From Spirochaeta cellobiosiphila DSM 17781 (GTDB taxonomy: Bacteria; Spirochaetota; Spirochaetia; DSM-17781): a DNA stretch of 64,000 nt. The notes beneath the pieces were generated by a model. That model searched no databases. It saw only the letters and a list, made by a program, of their open reading frames with translations, and was not told the DNA's origin. Of the stretch, positions 42,965-52,292 are shown one piece after another (within the stretch, counting starts at the first letter, position 1; every line of letters begins with the position of its first letter). The stretch covers positions 1 through 64,000 of the forward strand of contig NZ_AUFW01000017.1 of the NCBI RefSeq assembly GCF_000426705.1, in the 5' to 3' direction. The translations under genes and the position numbers were made by a program.

Positions 42965-45340
42965 CTATACAATATCAGATCGTTTTGGGTAATCATCTCC
43001 TCTCATAAAGAGAGGAAGCTCAACCCCATTATTTTCAATACCAAAGACTATTTTTAATACATCCTTTGTATTTTCTGCAAAACTAATCTTTAAAGCATTC
43101 AGAACTTCACTTGGAAGATCTTTTAGGTCTTTTTTGTTTTTTGCAGGGAGAATGATTCTTTGTATTCCACTCCTATGGGCGGCAATGAGTTTTTCTTTAA
43201 CCCCTCCAATAGGTAAGACTCTGCCACTCAATGTTACTTCCCCTGTCATGGCTAGTTTGGGATCAACCTTCTTATTCAAGAATAATGAAACAAAAGCTGA
43301 GAACATAGCAATACCAGCACTAGGACCATCTTTGGGAACAGAACCATTAGGAACATGCAAATGAATATTCTTGTCCAAATATAGATTCATTGATTCTGCC
43401 AAAGGTCCACTTCTAGCTACAGATAGAGCTATCTGAGCAGATTCTTTCATAACATCCCCAAGCTGACCTGTGATAGTCATTCCCCCTTTACCTAATGAAG
43501 CATTAGCTTCAATAAAAAGGATATCTCCCCCAACGGGAGTCCATGCTAACCCTGTTACCACTCCAGCAGGATTGTTTAATCCTGATACATTCGGGATGTA
43601 CACTTCTCTACCTAAAGCTTTAGGTAGATGATCCACTGTAACTTTGAAAGGGGTACCTTCCTCATGGGATAAGATTTTTTCCAAAGCATATCGGCTAAGA
43701 CCTTCTAACTTCCTCTTTAGGTCTCGGACCCCTGCCTCACGAGTGTATTTTTGAATGATTTCTTTTAAGACTGATTCTGGTAAATCAATCTCATCATCCC
43801 TCAAGCCATGCTCAGTCCATACAGATTTGATAAGATGCTTTTCAGCAATACTTTCTTTTTCCAAGTCTGTATAACCGGATAACTGAATCAACTCCATCCG
43901 ATCTAACAAAGGACCGGGAATGGAGGATAGATTATTAGCTGTGGCAATGAAAAACACCTTTGATAAATCATAGGTAATTTCCAAAAAGTGATCAGAGAAA
44001 GTGTCGTTTTGCTCTGGATCTAAGACCTCTAATAATGCACTAGCAGGATCGCCGTTGTAGGATTGTGCTAATTTATCGATTTCATCTAGTACAAAGACAG
44101 GATTACTTGCCCCTGCTTTTTTCATCCCTTCTATGATACGTCCTGGCAATGCGCCCACATAGGTACGTCTATGGCCACGAATTTCTGATTCATCCTTGAC
44201 CCCTCCTAAACTAACACGAACAAAGGGACGACTGAGAGCCTTAGCAATACTCTTACCAAGACTAGTTTTTCCAACACCAGGAGGACCAACCAATAGTAAG
44301 ATACTACCCATTTTATCTTTCTTTCGTTTCATAACAGCTAAGTGCTGGATGATTCGCTTTTTTACTTTCTCTAACCCAAAATGGTCTTCATCTAATATGG
44401 CCCTTGCTCTATCCAATTCAAAATCCACAGGCTCAGGAGTCTCCCAGGATAAAGTAAGAATTAAATCAAGATAGTTCTGTATGATATGTGCATCTGGTGA
44501 CCCGGGACTAGTGGAATTTAATTTCCTTATTTCTTCTCTAGCTCTTTTAAGGGCATGTTCTGGTAGATGAGCTTTCTCTATACGTTCATCATAACTTTTA
44601 CCATCACCCTTATCACCTAATTCCTCTTGAATGGCACGCATTTGCTCTTTGAGAAGATTCTCTCTATGGATTTTGCTTGCCTGTTCAGAAACACGATCTG
44701 CCAATTCCACTTGAAGCTTTATACTTTCTTTATGCCTAACCATCTCATCCAGAACATGAAGAGTTCTGGCTTTCAGTGAACGCATTTCTAGAATTTGCTG
44801 CTTTTCCTTACGGCTTAGATTTAAGTGTTGTGATACATAATGCAATAAGGTGCCTAATTCTGTTTGTTCTTGAATTCGTTGATCAAGATGATCCATTCCA
44901 TCAAGCATACCTAGAATATCCGCACTTATAGCCTTTATAGAGGCCATATAAACGCTTTGCCCCTCTTCGTCTAAATCATTGATATCGTTATGAACTTCGA
45001 AAGAACAACTATATAAATTATCCTCTTGTTCCCAATTCAGCCGTTTTATTCTATGAAGATTCCTGACTTTTAACTCAACATAAGATCCTTTCTCATCTAT
45101 AAAGTCTATCTTTGCTAAGATACCAACCTCATACAGATCATCAGGAGACCATCCTTCGTCAGGAGTGTCATCATCCTTGGAAGTAAAAGCTAAAATAAAG
45201 TTGTCATTTTTTGAGCTCTTTTCATATAAATGGTATCCCAATTCTTTTGAAACTTGAATCGTATTAGCCATGGAAGGATAAATCACTGATCGCTTCACTG
45301 GCAAGATATATAATTGGGGATATAATTCTGACCACTCCAT
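42965..45340 (-). CDS. lon: ATP-dependent protease Lon
   Basis: A 791-residue classical Lon. Seen: N-terminal LAN domain (about 8-200, LYILPVKRSVIYPSM), a helical linker, AAA module with Walker A GPPGVGKTSLGKSIA (about 353-367), Walker B VFVLDEIDKL (about 417-426), and the protease domain with catalytic Ser in VPKDGPSAGIAMFSA and Lys in GVKEKLIAAHRSG. It degrades misfolded and regulatory proteins in the cytoplasm. AAGGA precedes the ATG. The gene converges on the prolyl isomerase gene, sharing a terminator. No heat-shock promoter was evident. Confidence 0.96.
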   Translation of the reverse strand: MEWSELYPQLYILPVKRSVIYPSMANTIQVSKELGYHLYEKSSKNDNFILAFTSKDDDTPDEGWSPDDLYEVGILAKIDFIDEKGSYVELKVRNLHRIKRLNWEQEDNLYSCSFEVHNDINDLDEEGQSVYMASIKAISADILGMLDGMDHLDQRIQEQTELGTLLHYVSQHLNLSRKEKQQILEMRSLKARTLHVLDEMVRHKESIKLQVELADRVSEQASKIHRENLLKEQMRAIQEELGDKGDGKSYDERIEKAHLPEHALKRAREEIRKLNSTSPGSPDAHIIQNYLDLILTLSWETPEPVDFELDRARAILDEDHFGLEKVKKRIIQHLAVMKRKKDKMGSILLLVGPPGVGKTSLGKSIAKALSRPFVRVSLGGVKDESEIRGHRRTYVGALPGRIIEGMKKAGASNPVFVLDEIDKLAQSYNGDPASALLEVLDPEQNDTFSDHFLEITYDLSKVFFIATANNLSSIPGPLLDRMELIQLSGYTDLEKESIAEKHLIKSVWTEHGLRDDEIDLPESVLKEIIQKYTREAGVRDLKRKLEGLSRYALEKILSHEEGTPFKVTVDHLPKALGREVYIPNVSGLNNPAGVVTGLAWTPVGGDILFIEANASLGKGGMTITGQLGDVMKESAQIALSVARSGPLAESMNLYLDKNIHLHVPNGSVPKDGPSAGIAMFSAFVSLFLNKKVDPKLAMTGEVTLSGRVLPIGGVKEKLIAAHRSGIQRIILPAKNKKDLKDLPSEVLNALKISFAENTKDVLKIVFGIENNGVELPLFMRGDDYPKRSDIV

Positions 45341-45385
45341 ATTTTCATCCTTGTGTAAAAAAAAGATTCTCTATAAGGTAATCAC

Positions 45386-46315
45386 ATGTCTAGAAAAGTC
45401 CAAATAACTAAGTCAGAAAGGGGCATAAATCTTCTAGACTGGCTTACCAACCGTTTTACCTACCATTCAAGAACTGAGTGGACTAGCAACATTGTCCACC
45501 ATAGAGTGAAAGTTAATAGTCAGATAACTCATCTTGATTATGTTTTAAATCAGAATGATGTTATTAGCTATGAACCGGAAAACTTAGTTGAACCTGAAGT
45601 CAATACTAATTACAGTATAGTCCATAACAGTAGAGATATACTAATAATTGATAAACCTTATAATCTTCCCTGTCACCCTGGGGGTATATATTATAAAAAT
45701 ACCCTATGGTATTTACTCAAAGATACCTATCCCAATGTTCATATGTTAAGCCGACTAGATAGAGAAACATCTGGTCTTATGATAGTTGTAATAAATGACA
45801 GCAATGGCAAATACTATTACAATTTAGGCATCAATAAAGGAATCACCAAAAAGTATAAAGTGCTGGTACATGGGACATTTCCCGAATACTTAGATGCCTC
45901 TGGTTTTCTTATAAAAGATGAAAAGAGTAGTATTCGTAAGAAGAGAAAGTTTATTTCAGATGCGGACTCTTTAAGCACACAAGGTCAGAAAGTTCGTACA
46001 GAGTTTAAAACCATTCAACAAAATAAGGATTTTAGTTTATTGGAAGCCACACTTCACACAGGACGAATGCATCAAATTAGAAGTACCTTATTTTCCCTAG
46101 GATATCCAGTTGTGGGAGACAAAGTGTATGGTTTAGATGAGCAGTATTTCATAAAGTTGATGAATGATGAATTAACAGATAAAGATAAAACAGATCTTAT
46201 ATTACCAGGCCAAGCCTTACATAGTGCTTATTTGTCTTTCTCAACGCACGATGGAACTAGAATAGAATTGGTAAGTCCTGTACCACAAAAATGGAACAGT
46301 TTATTTAATAAGTAA
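45386..46315 (+). CDS. RluA family RNA pseudouridine synthase
   Basis: A 309-residue enzyme that turns uridine to pseudouridine in rRNA or tRNA. Seen: an S4-type RNA-binding region (about 8-70, INLLDWLTNRFTYHSR, VKVNSQITH), ILIIDKPYNLPCHPGG (about 88-103), and the catalytic Asp in MLSRLDRETSGLMIVV (about 121-136). LHTGRMHQIRSTLFSLGYPVVGD (in two neighbouring motifs, near 217-240) is also typical. The target position is unknown. A TATAAG ends 8 bases before the ATG; AAGG at 45375-45378 could be a ribosome site instead. Confidence 0.9.
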   Translation: MSRKVQITKSERGINLLDWLTNRFTYHSRTEWTSNIVHHRVKVNSQITHLDYVLNQNDVISYEPENLVEPEVNTNYSIVHNSRDILIIDKPYNLPCHPGGIYYKNTLWYLLKDTYPNVHMLSRLDRETSGLMIVVINDSNGKYYYNLGINKGITKKYKVLVHGTFPEYLDASGFLIKDEKSSIRKKRKFISDADSLSTQGQKVRTEFKTIQQNKDFSLLEATLHTGRMHQIRSTLFSLGYPVVGDKVYGLDEQYFIKLMNDELTDKDKTDLILPGQALHSAYLSFSTHDGTRIELVSPVPQKWNSLFNK

Positions 46316-46850
46316 TAGAAAGACCTGCACGAATGTAAGTACTATTTTCTTCATCCGATGCGACATCTACTCCCCAATATGGTTCTAAAAAATAGAAATC
46401 TCCCAACAAAAAAGGAAGACGAACCTCATAGGACATACAAAAGGAGTCCTTCTTTTGAGCCTCCAGATGGCCCTCCGTATCTTTAATCGATCCTTTCAAC
46501 CAAAGCCAACTAGGACCGGCCAGGGGAATCAGATACAGATCACCCTGGAGGTGAAAACTTAATCCCAACATTAACCTTGATTGCAAGTAGAATAACTCAT
46601 TCAATTCAGATTCAGCAGAAGCTGATACACCAGAAAAATCCTGTTGATAACTAAAATAAAGAATATTTTTCTTGGGAGAGTTAAGTTGAAAGCCACCAAG
46701 CACCATAAAACTATCAGTAACATCAGCCAGGATTCCAAAAGGAATAATAACACCCGTTGTCAATCCTAAATTCCATTCATCCCCATTCTGACTTTGGGAA
46801 AAGAGGTTAAATGGCAGAAAGAAAATAGCAAGAATAATGTACTTGTTCAT
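46305..46850 (-). CDS. Exported beta-rich protein, possible outer-membrane barrel
   Basis: A 181-residue protein with a signal peptide (YIILAIFFLPFNLFSQS) and alternating beta-strand patterns throughout (LYFSYQQDFSGVSAS, LGLSFHLQGDLYLIPLAG), ending with the aromatic-terminated strand YIRAGLSITY. This looks like a small outer-membrane beta-barrel, by pattern only. GAGGAG precedes the ATG. Its end overlaps the convergent RluA-family gene by 11 bases. Confidence 0.6.
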   Translation of the reverse strand: MNKYIILAIFFLPFNLFSQSQNGDEWNLGLTTGVIIPFGILADVTDSFMVLGGFQLNSPKKNILYFSYQQDFSGVSASAESELNELFYLQSRLMLGLSFHLQGDLYLIPLAGPSWLWLKGSIKDTEGHLEAQKKDSFCMSYEVRLPFLLGDFYFLEPYWGVDVASDEENSTYIRAGLSITY

Positions 46851-46887
46851 GAACTCCTCTCTACCATTCTAGTTAAGGATTATTCGA

Positions 46888-48165
46888 TTAGCAAGTTGCA
46901 CCTATTAAATGCGGATCATCCCCCTCACTAAGCCCAAGGATATTTACATTCACGAACTCATTATTGCTTCCATCCCAGGGAAATTGTATGGGAACATAAT
47001 GCTGACCGTAACCTTGGGCCATACCATCAATCACTTTTTCAATCAAAACTCTTTCTGTTTGTCCTATTAAGCTTTGACCATATATTCTTTTACACTCTTC
47101 TGAAGCATTCCTGATTTGCTCTGCTCTATCTTTTTTTACAGATTCGGGAATCTGATCAATCATTCTATCTGCTCTAGTGTTTTTCCTACGACTATAAGGA
47201 AAAGTATGAACATGTCCAAAGCCTATTTCTCGAATAGCACTAATCGTTTCATTAAAATCTTCGTCAGATTCACCAGGAAATCCGACTATTAAATCTGTTG
47301 TTATATGAAAGTTATCATTTGTAGATCTGACTTTGGTCACAATATCCTTATATTGTTGATAGGTATATTGACGACGCATTTTTAACAAAGTCTTTTCACT
47401 TCCACTCTGTAAACATAAATGTAAATGGGGAGTCATTTTGGGGTGATTTAGTAATTTGTAAAACTTATCCCCTATCATTTCTGGTTCCATGCTTGAGATT
47501 CTTAATCGAAAATCCAGATCCAGATTAAGTATCTGTTCAATGAGATCTTCAAAACTAACGCCTTCATAATTGTATCTACTGATATTAACACCAGTTATGA
47601 CAACTTCTTTAAAACCTTGGGCTACAGCTTTTTTAACATTATCAAGGATTTTATCTACAGGACGACTTACGGCCCGTCCGCGAACATGAGGGATAATACA
47701 GAAGGTACAAAAATTATCACAACCATCTTGGATCTTTATCATTCCTCTCGTATGGAAACCATCTACAGCGGTATTATATGCAAAACGATCACCCACTAAA
47801 TTCGTAGGCTGAATAAACTCGCCTTTAAAGTGAGCATCCACAATGGAGAATATTTCACTTTTTCTATCATTATCAACGACATAGGTTATGCCTTCTGCTG
47901 CTTCTAAAGCCTCTCTATCAGAATCGACATAACATCCAGTAACAACAACCACTGGGTTCTCAGTTCTGTTCTTGGCTTTATTTACAGTATTTCTGCTTTT
48001 TCTATCACTCTTATTGGTAACTGTGCAGGTATTAATAATATAAGCATCAGCTTCTTCTTCAAAAGGAACAACATCATATCCAGCCTTTGTAAAGCTGGTG
48101 ACAAGTGAATCTGTTTCGTATTGGTTTAGGCGACAGCCTAATGTTTGAAAACCTATCTTCTTCAT
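46888..48165 (-). CDS. mtaB: tRNA t6A37 methylthiotransferase MtaB
   Basis: A 425-residue radical SAM enzyme that turns t6A37 of tRNA into ms2t6A. Seen: the N-terminal methylthiotransferase domain IGFQTLGCRLNQYETDSL (first cluster cysteine) with INTCTVTNKSDRKSR and VVTGCYVDSD, the radical SAM cysteines in QDGCDNFCTFCIIPHVRGR (C-x3-C-x2-C, near 142), and a C-terminal TRAM region (near 365-425). LGCRLNQ is typical of the MtaB branch. The ATG at 48165 starts the conserved sequence; neither it nor the ATG at 48198 has a clear ribosome site. Confidence 0.92.
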   Translation of the reverse strand: MKKIGFQTLGCRLNQYETDSLVTSFTKAGYDVVPFEEEADAYIINTCTVTNKSDRKSRNTVNKAKNRTENPVVVVTGCYVDSDREALEAAEGITYVVDNDRKSEIFSIVDAHFKGEFIQPTNLVGDRFAYNTAVDGFHTRGMIKIQDGCDNFCTFCIIPHVRGRAVSRPVDKILDNVKKAVAQGFKEVVITGVNISRYNYEGVSFEDLIEQILNLDLDFRLRISSMEPEMIGDKFYKLLNHPKMTPHLHLCLQSGSEKTLLKMRRQYTYQQYKDIVTKVRSTNDNFHITTDLIVGFPGESDEDFNETISAIREIGFGHVHTFPYSRRKNTRADRMIDQIPESVKKDRAEQIRNASEECKRIYGQSLIGQTERVLIEKVIDGMAQGYGQHYVPIQFPWDGSNNEFVNVNILGLSEGDDPHLIGATC

Positions 48166-48327
48166 AGCGCGAGAATTATGCCAGAGAATACCAATCATTG
48201 AATAGAGGGAAGAGAGATCAATTTCCCTATTTGTTGAGTTTTTTTATCAACAAACTATCATTAACACTCCTAGTGTAGCAATTCACATTATGTGTATTTT
48301 ATGTTATTCCTTAGATGGAGGCAGGAT

Positions 48328-49167
48328 ATGAAACAAAAAGCTTTGGTTGTCGAAGGTGGAGGAATGCGTGGTGTATTTGCCGCTGGAGTCTTGGATTCTT
48401 TTCTTCTCAATAATCTTAAGGACTTTGATTTTTGCTTAGGAGTGTCTGCTGGATCGACGAACCTATCGAGCTGGATGTCTAACCAACTTAAGCGAAGTTA
48501 TCGAGTAATTGTTGATTACTCCTGTCGCCCAGATTTTATTAATAAAAAGCGTGCTTTCACTGGCGGAAGTATGATGGATCTTGATTGGTTATGGGATATC
48601 ACTCTTAAAGAGATCCCCTATGACTTTGATACCTTTTCAAAACAAGAATGTACTTTTTATATTGTTGTAACACCGGAAGATACGGGTATTGCAGAATACA
48701 TTCGAGCGGATAAAGATAATTTGATCCAGCTATTAAAAGGTTCTTGTGCCCTGCCCTTAGCTTATAGAGGACAAGCGCTCTACAATAACAGAAGAATGTT
48801 TGATGGAGGAGTCGCTGATCCCATACCAGTTAAAAAAGCCTACGAAATGGGAGCGAGAAACATTACAGTTGTCCTTTCCCAAAAAGCAGGTTATCGCAAG
48901 AAAAAATCAAAGCTTTCCAAACCATTATCCAAAATCATCTATAGAAGCGAGGGGATTAGGAATGCTATGAACATACGAGATGAAGTGTACAATGAATCTT
49001 TAGATTTCATTAACAATCCTCCATCAGATTGTACAATACACACTATTGCCCCTTCCGATGATTTTGATGTGTCCCGCATGACCATTGATATCAATAAACT
49101 GGAAGCTGGTTATAGTATTGGTCTGGAAGCAGGAAAAGCATACAAAGAGAGCCTTTCCTTAATCTAG
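48328..49167 (+). CDS. Patatin-like phospholipase
   Basis: A 279-residue serine acyl hydrolase. Seen: the oxyanion motif VVEGGGMRGVFAAGVLD (about 6-22), the nucleophile in CLGVSAGSTNLSS (G-x-S-x-G, about 38-50), and the catalytic Asp in MFDGGVADPIPVKKA (about 157-171). It is like the YjjU/RssA-type bacterial patatins, which hydrolyse lipids; the substrate is unknown. The ATG at 48328 is chosen over 48292 because GGAGG lies 6 bases upstream. Confidence 0.9.
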   Translation: MKQKALVVEGGGMRGVFAAGVLDSFLLNNLKDFDFCLGVSAGSTNLSSWMSNQLKRSYRVIVDYSCRPDFINKKRAFTGGSMMDLDWLWDITLKEIPYDFDTFSKQECTFYIVVTPEDTGIAEYIRADKDNLIQLLKGSCALPLAYRGQALYNNRRMFDGGVADPIPVKKAYEMGARNITVVLSQKAGYRKKKSKLSKPLSKIIYRSEGIRNAMNIRDEVYNESLDFINNPPSDCTIHTIAPSDDFDVSRMTIDINKLEAGYSIGLEAGKAYKESLSLI

Positions 49168-49172
49168 TTATT

Positions 49173-50345
49173 CTATTTTTGTTGAAGAGCTTGTTGAAGA
49201 TCTTCCCATATGTCTTCCACATCCTCTAATCCTATACTTAATCGTATGGATCCATTTGTTATATTCGCTGCTAAGCGTTCCTGTTCTGATAGTTTAGAAT
49301 GAGTTGTGGAAGCAGGATGAGTCGCAATAGATCTAGAATCACCAAGATTAGCTACCAGACTGAACATTTTCAAATGGTCTAAAAACTTGCGGCCCTGTTC
49401 GACACCTCCCTTTATCTCAAAGGCCACCATACCCCCTCCTGTTTTCATTTGCTTAACCCCAACAGAGTAAGCAGGATGGGAGGGAAGGTGCGGGTACTTA
49501 ACCCAGTTCACTAGAGGATGTACTTCAAGTCTTTTGGCGATCTCTAATGCATTTTCACTGTGAGCCCTCATTCGGACAGGAAGGGTTTCTAGACTTTTGC
49601 TTAATACCCAGGCATTGAAGGGACTTAAAGCAGGTCCTGTCTGACGACAAAAAAAGCGAATAGGTTCTAGAAGTTCTGACTTGCCAAGTATAGCTCCTCC
49701 CATAGATCGCCCCTGTCCATCGATATATTTAGTTGCAGAATGAAGGACAATATCAGCACCCCAGATAAGTGGTTGCTGAACATAGGGACTAGCGAAACAA
49801 TTATCAACAACCATAATCAATTTATTTTTCTTACAAAATTCAGATACTAATTCTAAATCTATTAAATCTAATACTGGATTTGTTGGTGTTTCCAGATAGA
49901 AGAGTTTCGTCCTTGTGGTGATTTGACTGGTCCAGGAATCAGGGTTGGAAGGATCCACTAGAGATGCGGTTATGTTCCATCTCGGAAGTATCTGATTAAT
50001 CACAGAAACAGTAGAACCAAACAAACTTCGGGAAGCAATAAAATGATCACCTGCATTTAATAAACCAGCAAAGGTTCCGAAGACAGCCGCCATACCTGAA
50101 GAGGTACCAATACCGTCTTCAGCACCTTCCAAACTCGCCAACTTGAGGATGAACTCAGACACGGAAGGATTTGAGTAACGAGAATATATGTTGTCATCCT
50201 TCTCCCCTGTAAATCTAGCACGTGCATCTTCCGCATCTTCAAATTGGTAGCCAGAAGTCATATAGATAGGGGAAGAGAACTCTCCATACTGACTACTTTC
50301 GACTTTTGTTCTTACAGCTTTAGTTTGAAACCGTTGCTTTTTCAT
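49173..50345 (-). CDS. metZ: O-succinylhomoserine sulfhydrylase or related Cys/Met metabolism PLP enzyme
   Basis: A 390-residue PLP enzyme. Seen: NIYSRYSNPSVSEFILKLASLEG (in two blocks, about 50-73), the SSGMAAVFGTF loop, LETPTNPVLDLIDL (about 149-162), DNCFASPYVQQPLIWGADIV (about 179-198) and the PLP lysine in LHSATKYIDGQGRSMGG (about 199-215). KYIDGQGRSMGG and the overall pattern fit MetZ, which joins O-succinylhomoserine with sulphide to make homocysteine; cystathionine gamma-synthase is the main alternative. GGGGGA precedes the ATG. It is divergent from cysM across 65 bases with a palindrome, so both sulphur genes may share control. Confidence 0.8.
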   Translation of the reverse strand: MKKQRFQTKAVRTKVESSQYGEFSSPIYMTSGYQFEDAEDARARFTGEKDDNIYSRYSNPSVSEFILKLASLEGAEDGIGTSSGMAAVFGTFAGLLNAGDHFIASRSLFGSTVSVINQILPRWNITASLVDPSNPDSWTSQITTRTKLFYLETPTNPVLDLIDLELVSEFCKKNKLIMVVDNCFASPYVQQPLIWGADIVLHSATKYIDGQGRSMGGAILGKSELLEPIRFFCRQTGPALSPFNAWVLSKSLETLPVRMRAHSENALEIAKRLEVHPLVNWVKYPHLPSHPAYSVGVKQMKTGGGMVAFEIKGGVEQGRKFLDHLKMFSLVANLGDSRSIATHPASTTHSKLSEQERLAANITNGSIRLSIGLEDVEDIWEDLQQALQQK

Positions 50346-50377
50346 TGATTCCCCCTTATTTTTAAGACAAGACTTAC

Positions 50378-50394
50378 TCTATCATTCTGATAGA
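50378..50394. promoter_or_regulatory. Palindrome between metZ and cysM
   Basis: Perfect 7-3-7 inverted repeat TCTATCA-ttc-TGATAGA lies in the 65-base divergent gap, ending 16 bases before the cysM start. It is well placed for one regulator to act on both sulphur genes; the regulator is unknown. Confidence 0.45.
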
Positions 50395-50410
50395 TAAACT
50401 GGAGAATAAC

Positions 50411-51298
50411 ATGAATTACTTGACGGTTAAAGATATAATCGGGAATACACCCCTAATTAAATTACAAAAACTGGGTTCAGGTAAAAACACTCTTTTAGTC
50501 AAACTCGAAGGAAACAACCCTGCCGGATCAGTTAAAGATCGCCCGGCTTACAACATGATTGTTAAAGCAGAAGAAGAAAAACTTATACAACCTGGAGACA
50601 CTTTAGTTGAAGCCACTAGTGGAAATACAGGCATAGCCCTAGCTATGGCTGCAGCTATAAAAGGTTACAAGTACAAGCTTATAATGCCTGAAAACTCAAG
50701 TAAAGAACGAATCGCCATCATGAAAGCCTATGGAGCAGAAGTCATTCTGACACCGGCATCAAAAGGTATGGAGGGAGCCATAGATCTAGCAGATGAAATG
50801 GCATCTCGTAAGCAGGCAATCAAGCTTGATCAGTTTGGCAATTATCACAATCCAGAGGCTCACTACCTGAGTACTGGACCAGAGATATGGAAACAGACTA
50901 ATGGAGAAGTATCCCACTTCTTTGCTACCATGGGAACAACAGGAACCTTAGTAGGAACAACACGATATCTAAAAGAAAAAAAGCCCTCCCTAATATCCAT
51001 AGGAGTACAACCTTTAGAAGGTGCTAATATACCAGGGATACGAAAATGGGCAAAAGAATATTTACCTAAAATCTATTCAGGTGATCAAATAGACTCAATA
51101 CAGTATGTATCCCAGGAAGAAGCAGAAGATATAACCAGAAAGATGGCTTCTCAGGAAGGAATCTTCTGCGGAATCAGTGCAGGTGGTAATGTAGCAGCAG
51201 CACTCAAGGTAGACAGCCAGGTTACAGGACAAACACTTGTTATAATTCTTCCAGATAGAGGTGATAAATACTTATCTACAGGCGTCTTTCCTGTGTAA
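50411..51298 (+). CDS. cysM: Cysteine synthase, CysM type
   Basis: A 295-residue PLP enzyme that forms cysteine from O-acetylserine and sulphide or thiosulphate. Seen: IIGNTPLIKLQKLG (about 9-22), the PLP lysine in LEGNNPAGSVKDRPAYNMI (about 32-50), the substrate loop EATSGNTGIALAMA (about 67-80) and the phosphate loop TMGTTGTLVGTTRYL (about 173-187). The EGNNPAGSVKDRPA pattern is that of CysM. GGAG precedes the ATG. It is divergent from metZ. An EamA transporter gene follows after 9 bases. Confidence 0.9.
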   Translation: MNYLTVKDIIGNTPLIKLQKLGSGKNTLLVKLEGNNPAGSVKDRPAYNMIVKAEEEKLIQPGDTLVEATSGNTGIALAMAAAIKGYKYKLIMPENSSKERIAIMKAYGAEVILTPASKGMEGAIDLADEMASRKQAIKLDQFGNYHNPEAHYLSTGPEIWKQTNGEVSHFFATMGTTGTLVGTTRYLKEKKPSLISIGVQPLEGANIPGIRKWAKEYLPKIYSGDQIDSIQYVSQEEAEDITRKMASQEGIFCGISAGGNVAAALKVDSQVTGQTLVIILPDRGDKYLSTGVFPV

Positions 51299-51307
51299 TA
51301 TGCACGG

Positions 51308-52195
51308 ATGAAAATAAAACAACACTTATTAGCCATCCTCGCTTGCCTTTTGTGGTCTTCAGCATTTGCAGTTATTAAATATGCCCTTGCTTATTGGCAA
51401 CCCTTACCATTAGCTGGTGTCCGCTTCTTTTCTGCGGGGTTGGTTCTATCACCTTTTATCCTTAAGGAAAAAAAAATCAAAGAACTATTTAAGATTGCAA
51501 TTCCTTTAGGGTTTATCCAAACAGCATTACAATATGGAGCCTTTACTTTTGGAATGAACCTAGTTGATGGAGCATCGGGAGCCATTGTGGTCGGGATTGG
51601 TCCTTTGGCCGCGGCGGTATTAAGTCATTTTTATTTTCACGATGACAAAATGAACAAAGCCAAAGCCTTGACCATTGGAGCTGGAATATTTGGTGTGGTA
51701 ATATTAGCAATACCCAAAGGATTCTCCGCCAATAGAGACATGTTTTACCTATTAGGTCTTCTATTACTATTGATCTCTGTATTATCATCCTCATTTGCCA
51801 GTATTTTAGTGGCCAAGAAACGTGATAAGAACTTGAATCCCTTTGCGCTTAATTCCTTGCAGTTCATGTTGGGAGGGTCGTTTCTCATTCTGCTGACAGT
51901 CCTAACGAATCATAACAGTTTTGTTTTGCCCCATAATACAATATTCTGGGCTGCTTTAGGTTGGCTAATATTCCTCTCAACAGGCGCGTTTAGCCTATGG
52001 TATTACCTATTGGCTGATAAAGACGTCAAAGTATCCCAACTTAGTTTTTGGAAATTTATTATTCCAGTGTTTGGTGCTTTGCTTTCTTGGGTGATTCTCC
52101 CCGAAGAAGAACCTAGTTTATTAAGTATAGTAGGTATACTGATTAGTGGTGGAGCCGTCTTACTTTATTACCTCGTTCCAGCAAAACAAAAATAA
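51308..52195 (+). CDS. EamA/DMT family transporter
   Basis: A 295-residue inner-membrane protein with about ten membrane segments in two EamA repeats (about 5-140 and 150-290). Seen: LACLLWSSAFAVIKYAL at the front, GASGAIVVGIGPLAAAVLSHF near 90-110 and WLIFLSTGAFSLWYYLLADK in the second half. Family members export amino acids and related metabolites; placement just after cysM makes cysteine or a thiol product a reasonable guess. No clear ribosome site; TAATAT ends 6 bases before the ATG. Confidence 0.85.
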   Translation: MKIKQHLLAILACLLWSSAFAVIKYALAYWQPLPLAGVRFFSAGLVLSPFILKEKKIKELFKIAIPLGFIQTALQYGAFTFGMNLVDGASGAIVVGIGPLAAAVLSHFYFHDDKMNKAKALTIGAGIFGVVILAIPKGFSANRDMFYLLGLLLLLISVLSSSFASILVAKKRDKNLNPFALNSLQFMLGGSFLILLTVLTNHNSFVLPHNTIFWAALGWLIFLSTGAFSLWYYLLADKDVKVSQLSFWKFIIPVFGALLSWVILPEEEPSLLSIVGILISGGAVLLYYLVPAKQK

Positions 52196-52220
52196 TGAAC
52201 ATTGTTAACCCTAATTAATC

Positions 52221-52249
52221 TTGACAATTGTGATCTATATATCTAATAA
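52221..52249 (+). promoter_or_regulatory. Promoter of the flavodoxin gene
   Basis: TTGACA (52221-52226), a 17-base spacer and TAATAA (52244-52249), 43 bases before the flavodoxin ATG. Confidence 0.75.
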
Positions 52250-52260
52250 TGAGAGAACAA

Positions 52261-52276
52261 GTTAACTGGTATTAAC
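52261..52276. promoter_or_regulatory. Inverted repeat in the flavodoxin leader
   Basis: GTTAA-ctggta-TTAAC, a perfect 5-6-5 inverted repeat, lies just after the expected transcription start. A partial match with the same spacing (GTTAA-N6-TTAAT, 53271-53286) occurs before feoA, which would fit a shared iron-responsive repressor; this is inference. Confidence 0.4.
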
Positions 52277-52292
52277 CAAAAGGATATAAGTA

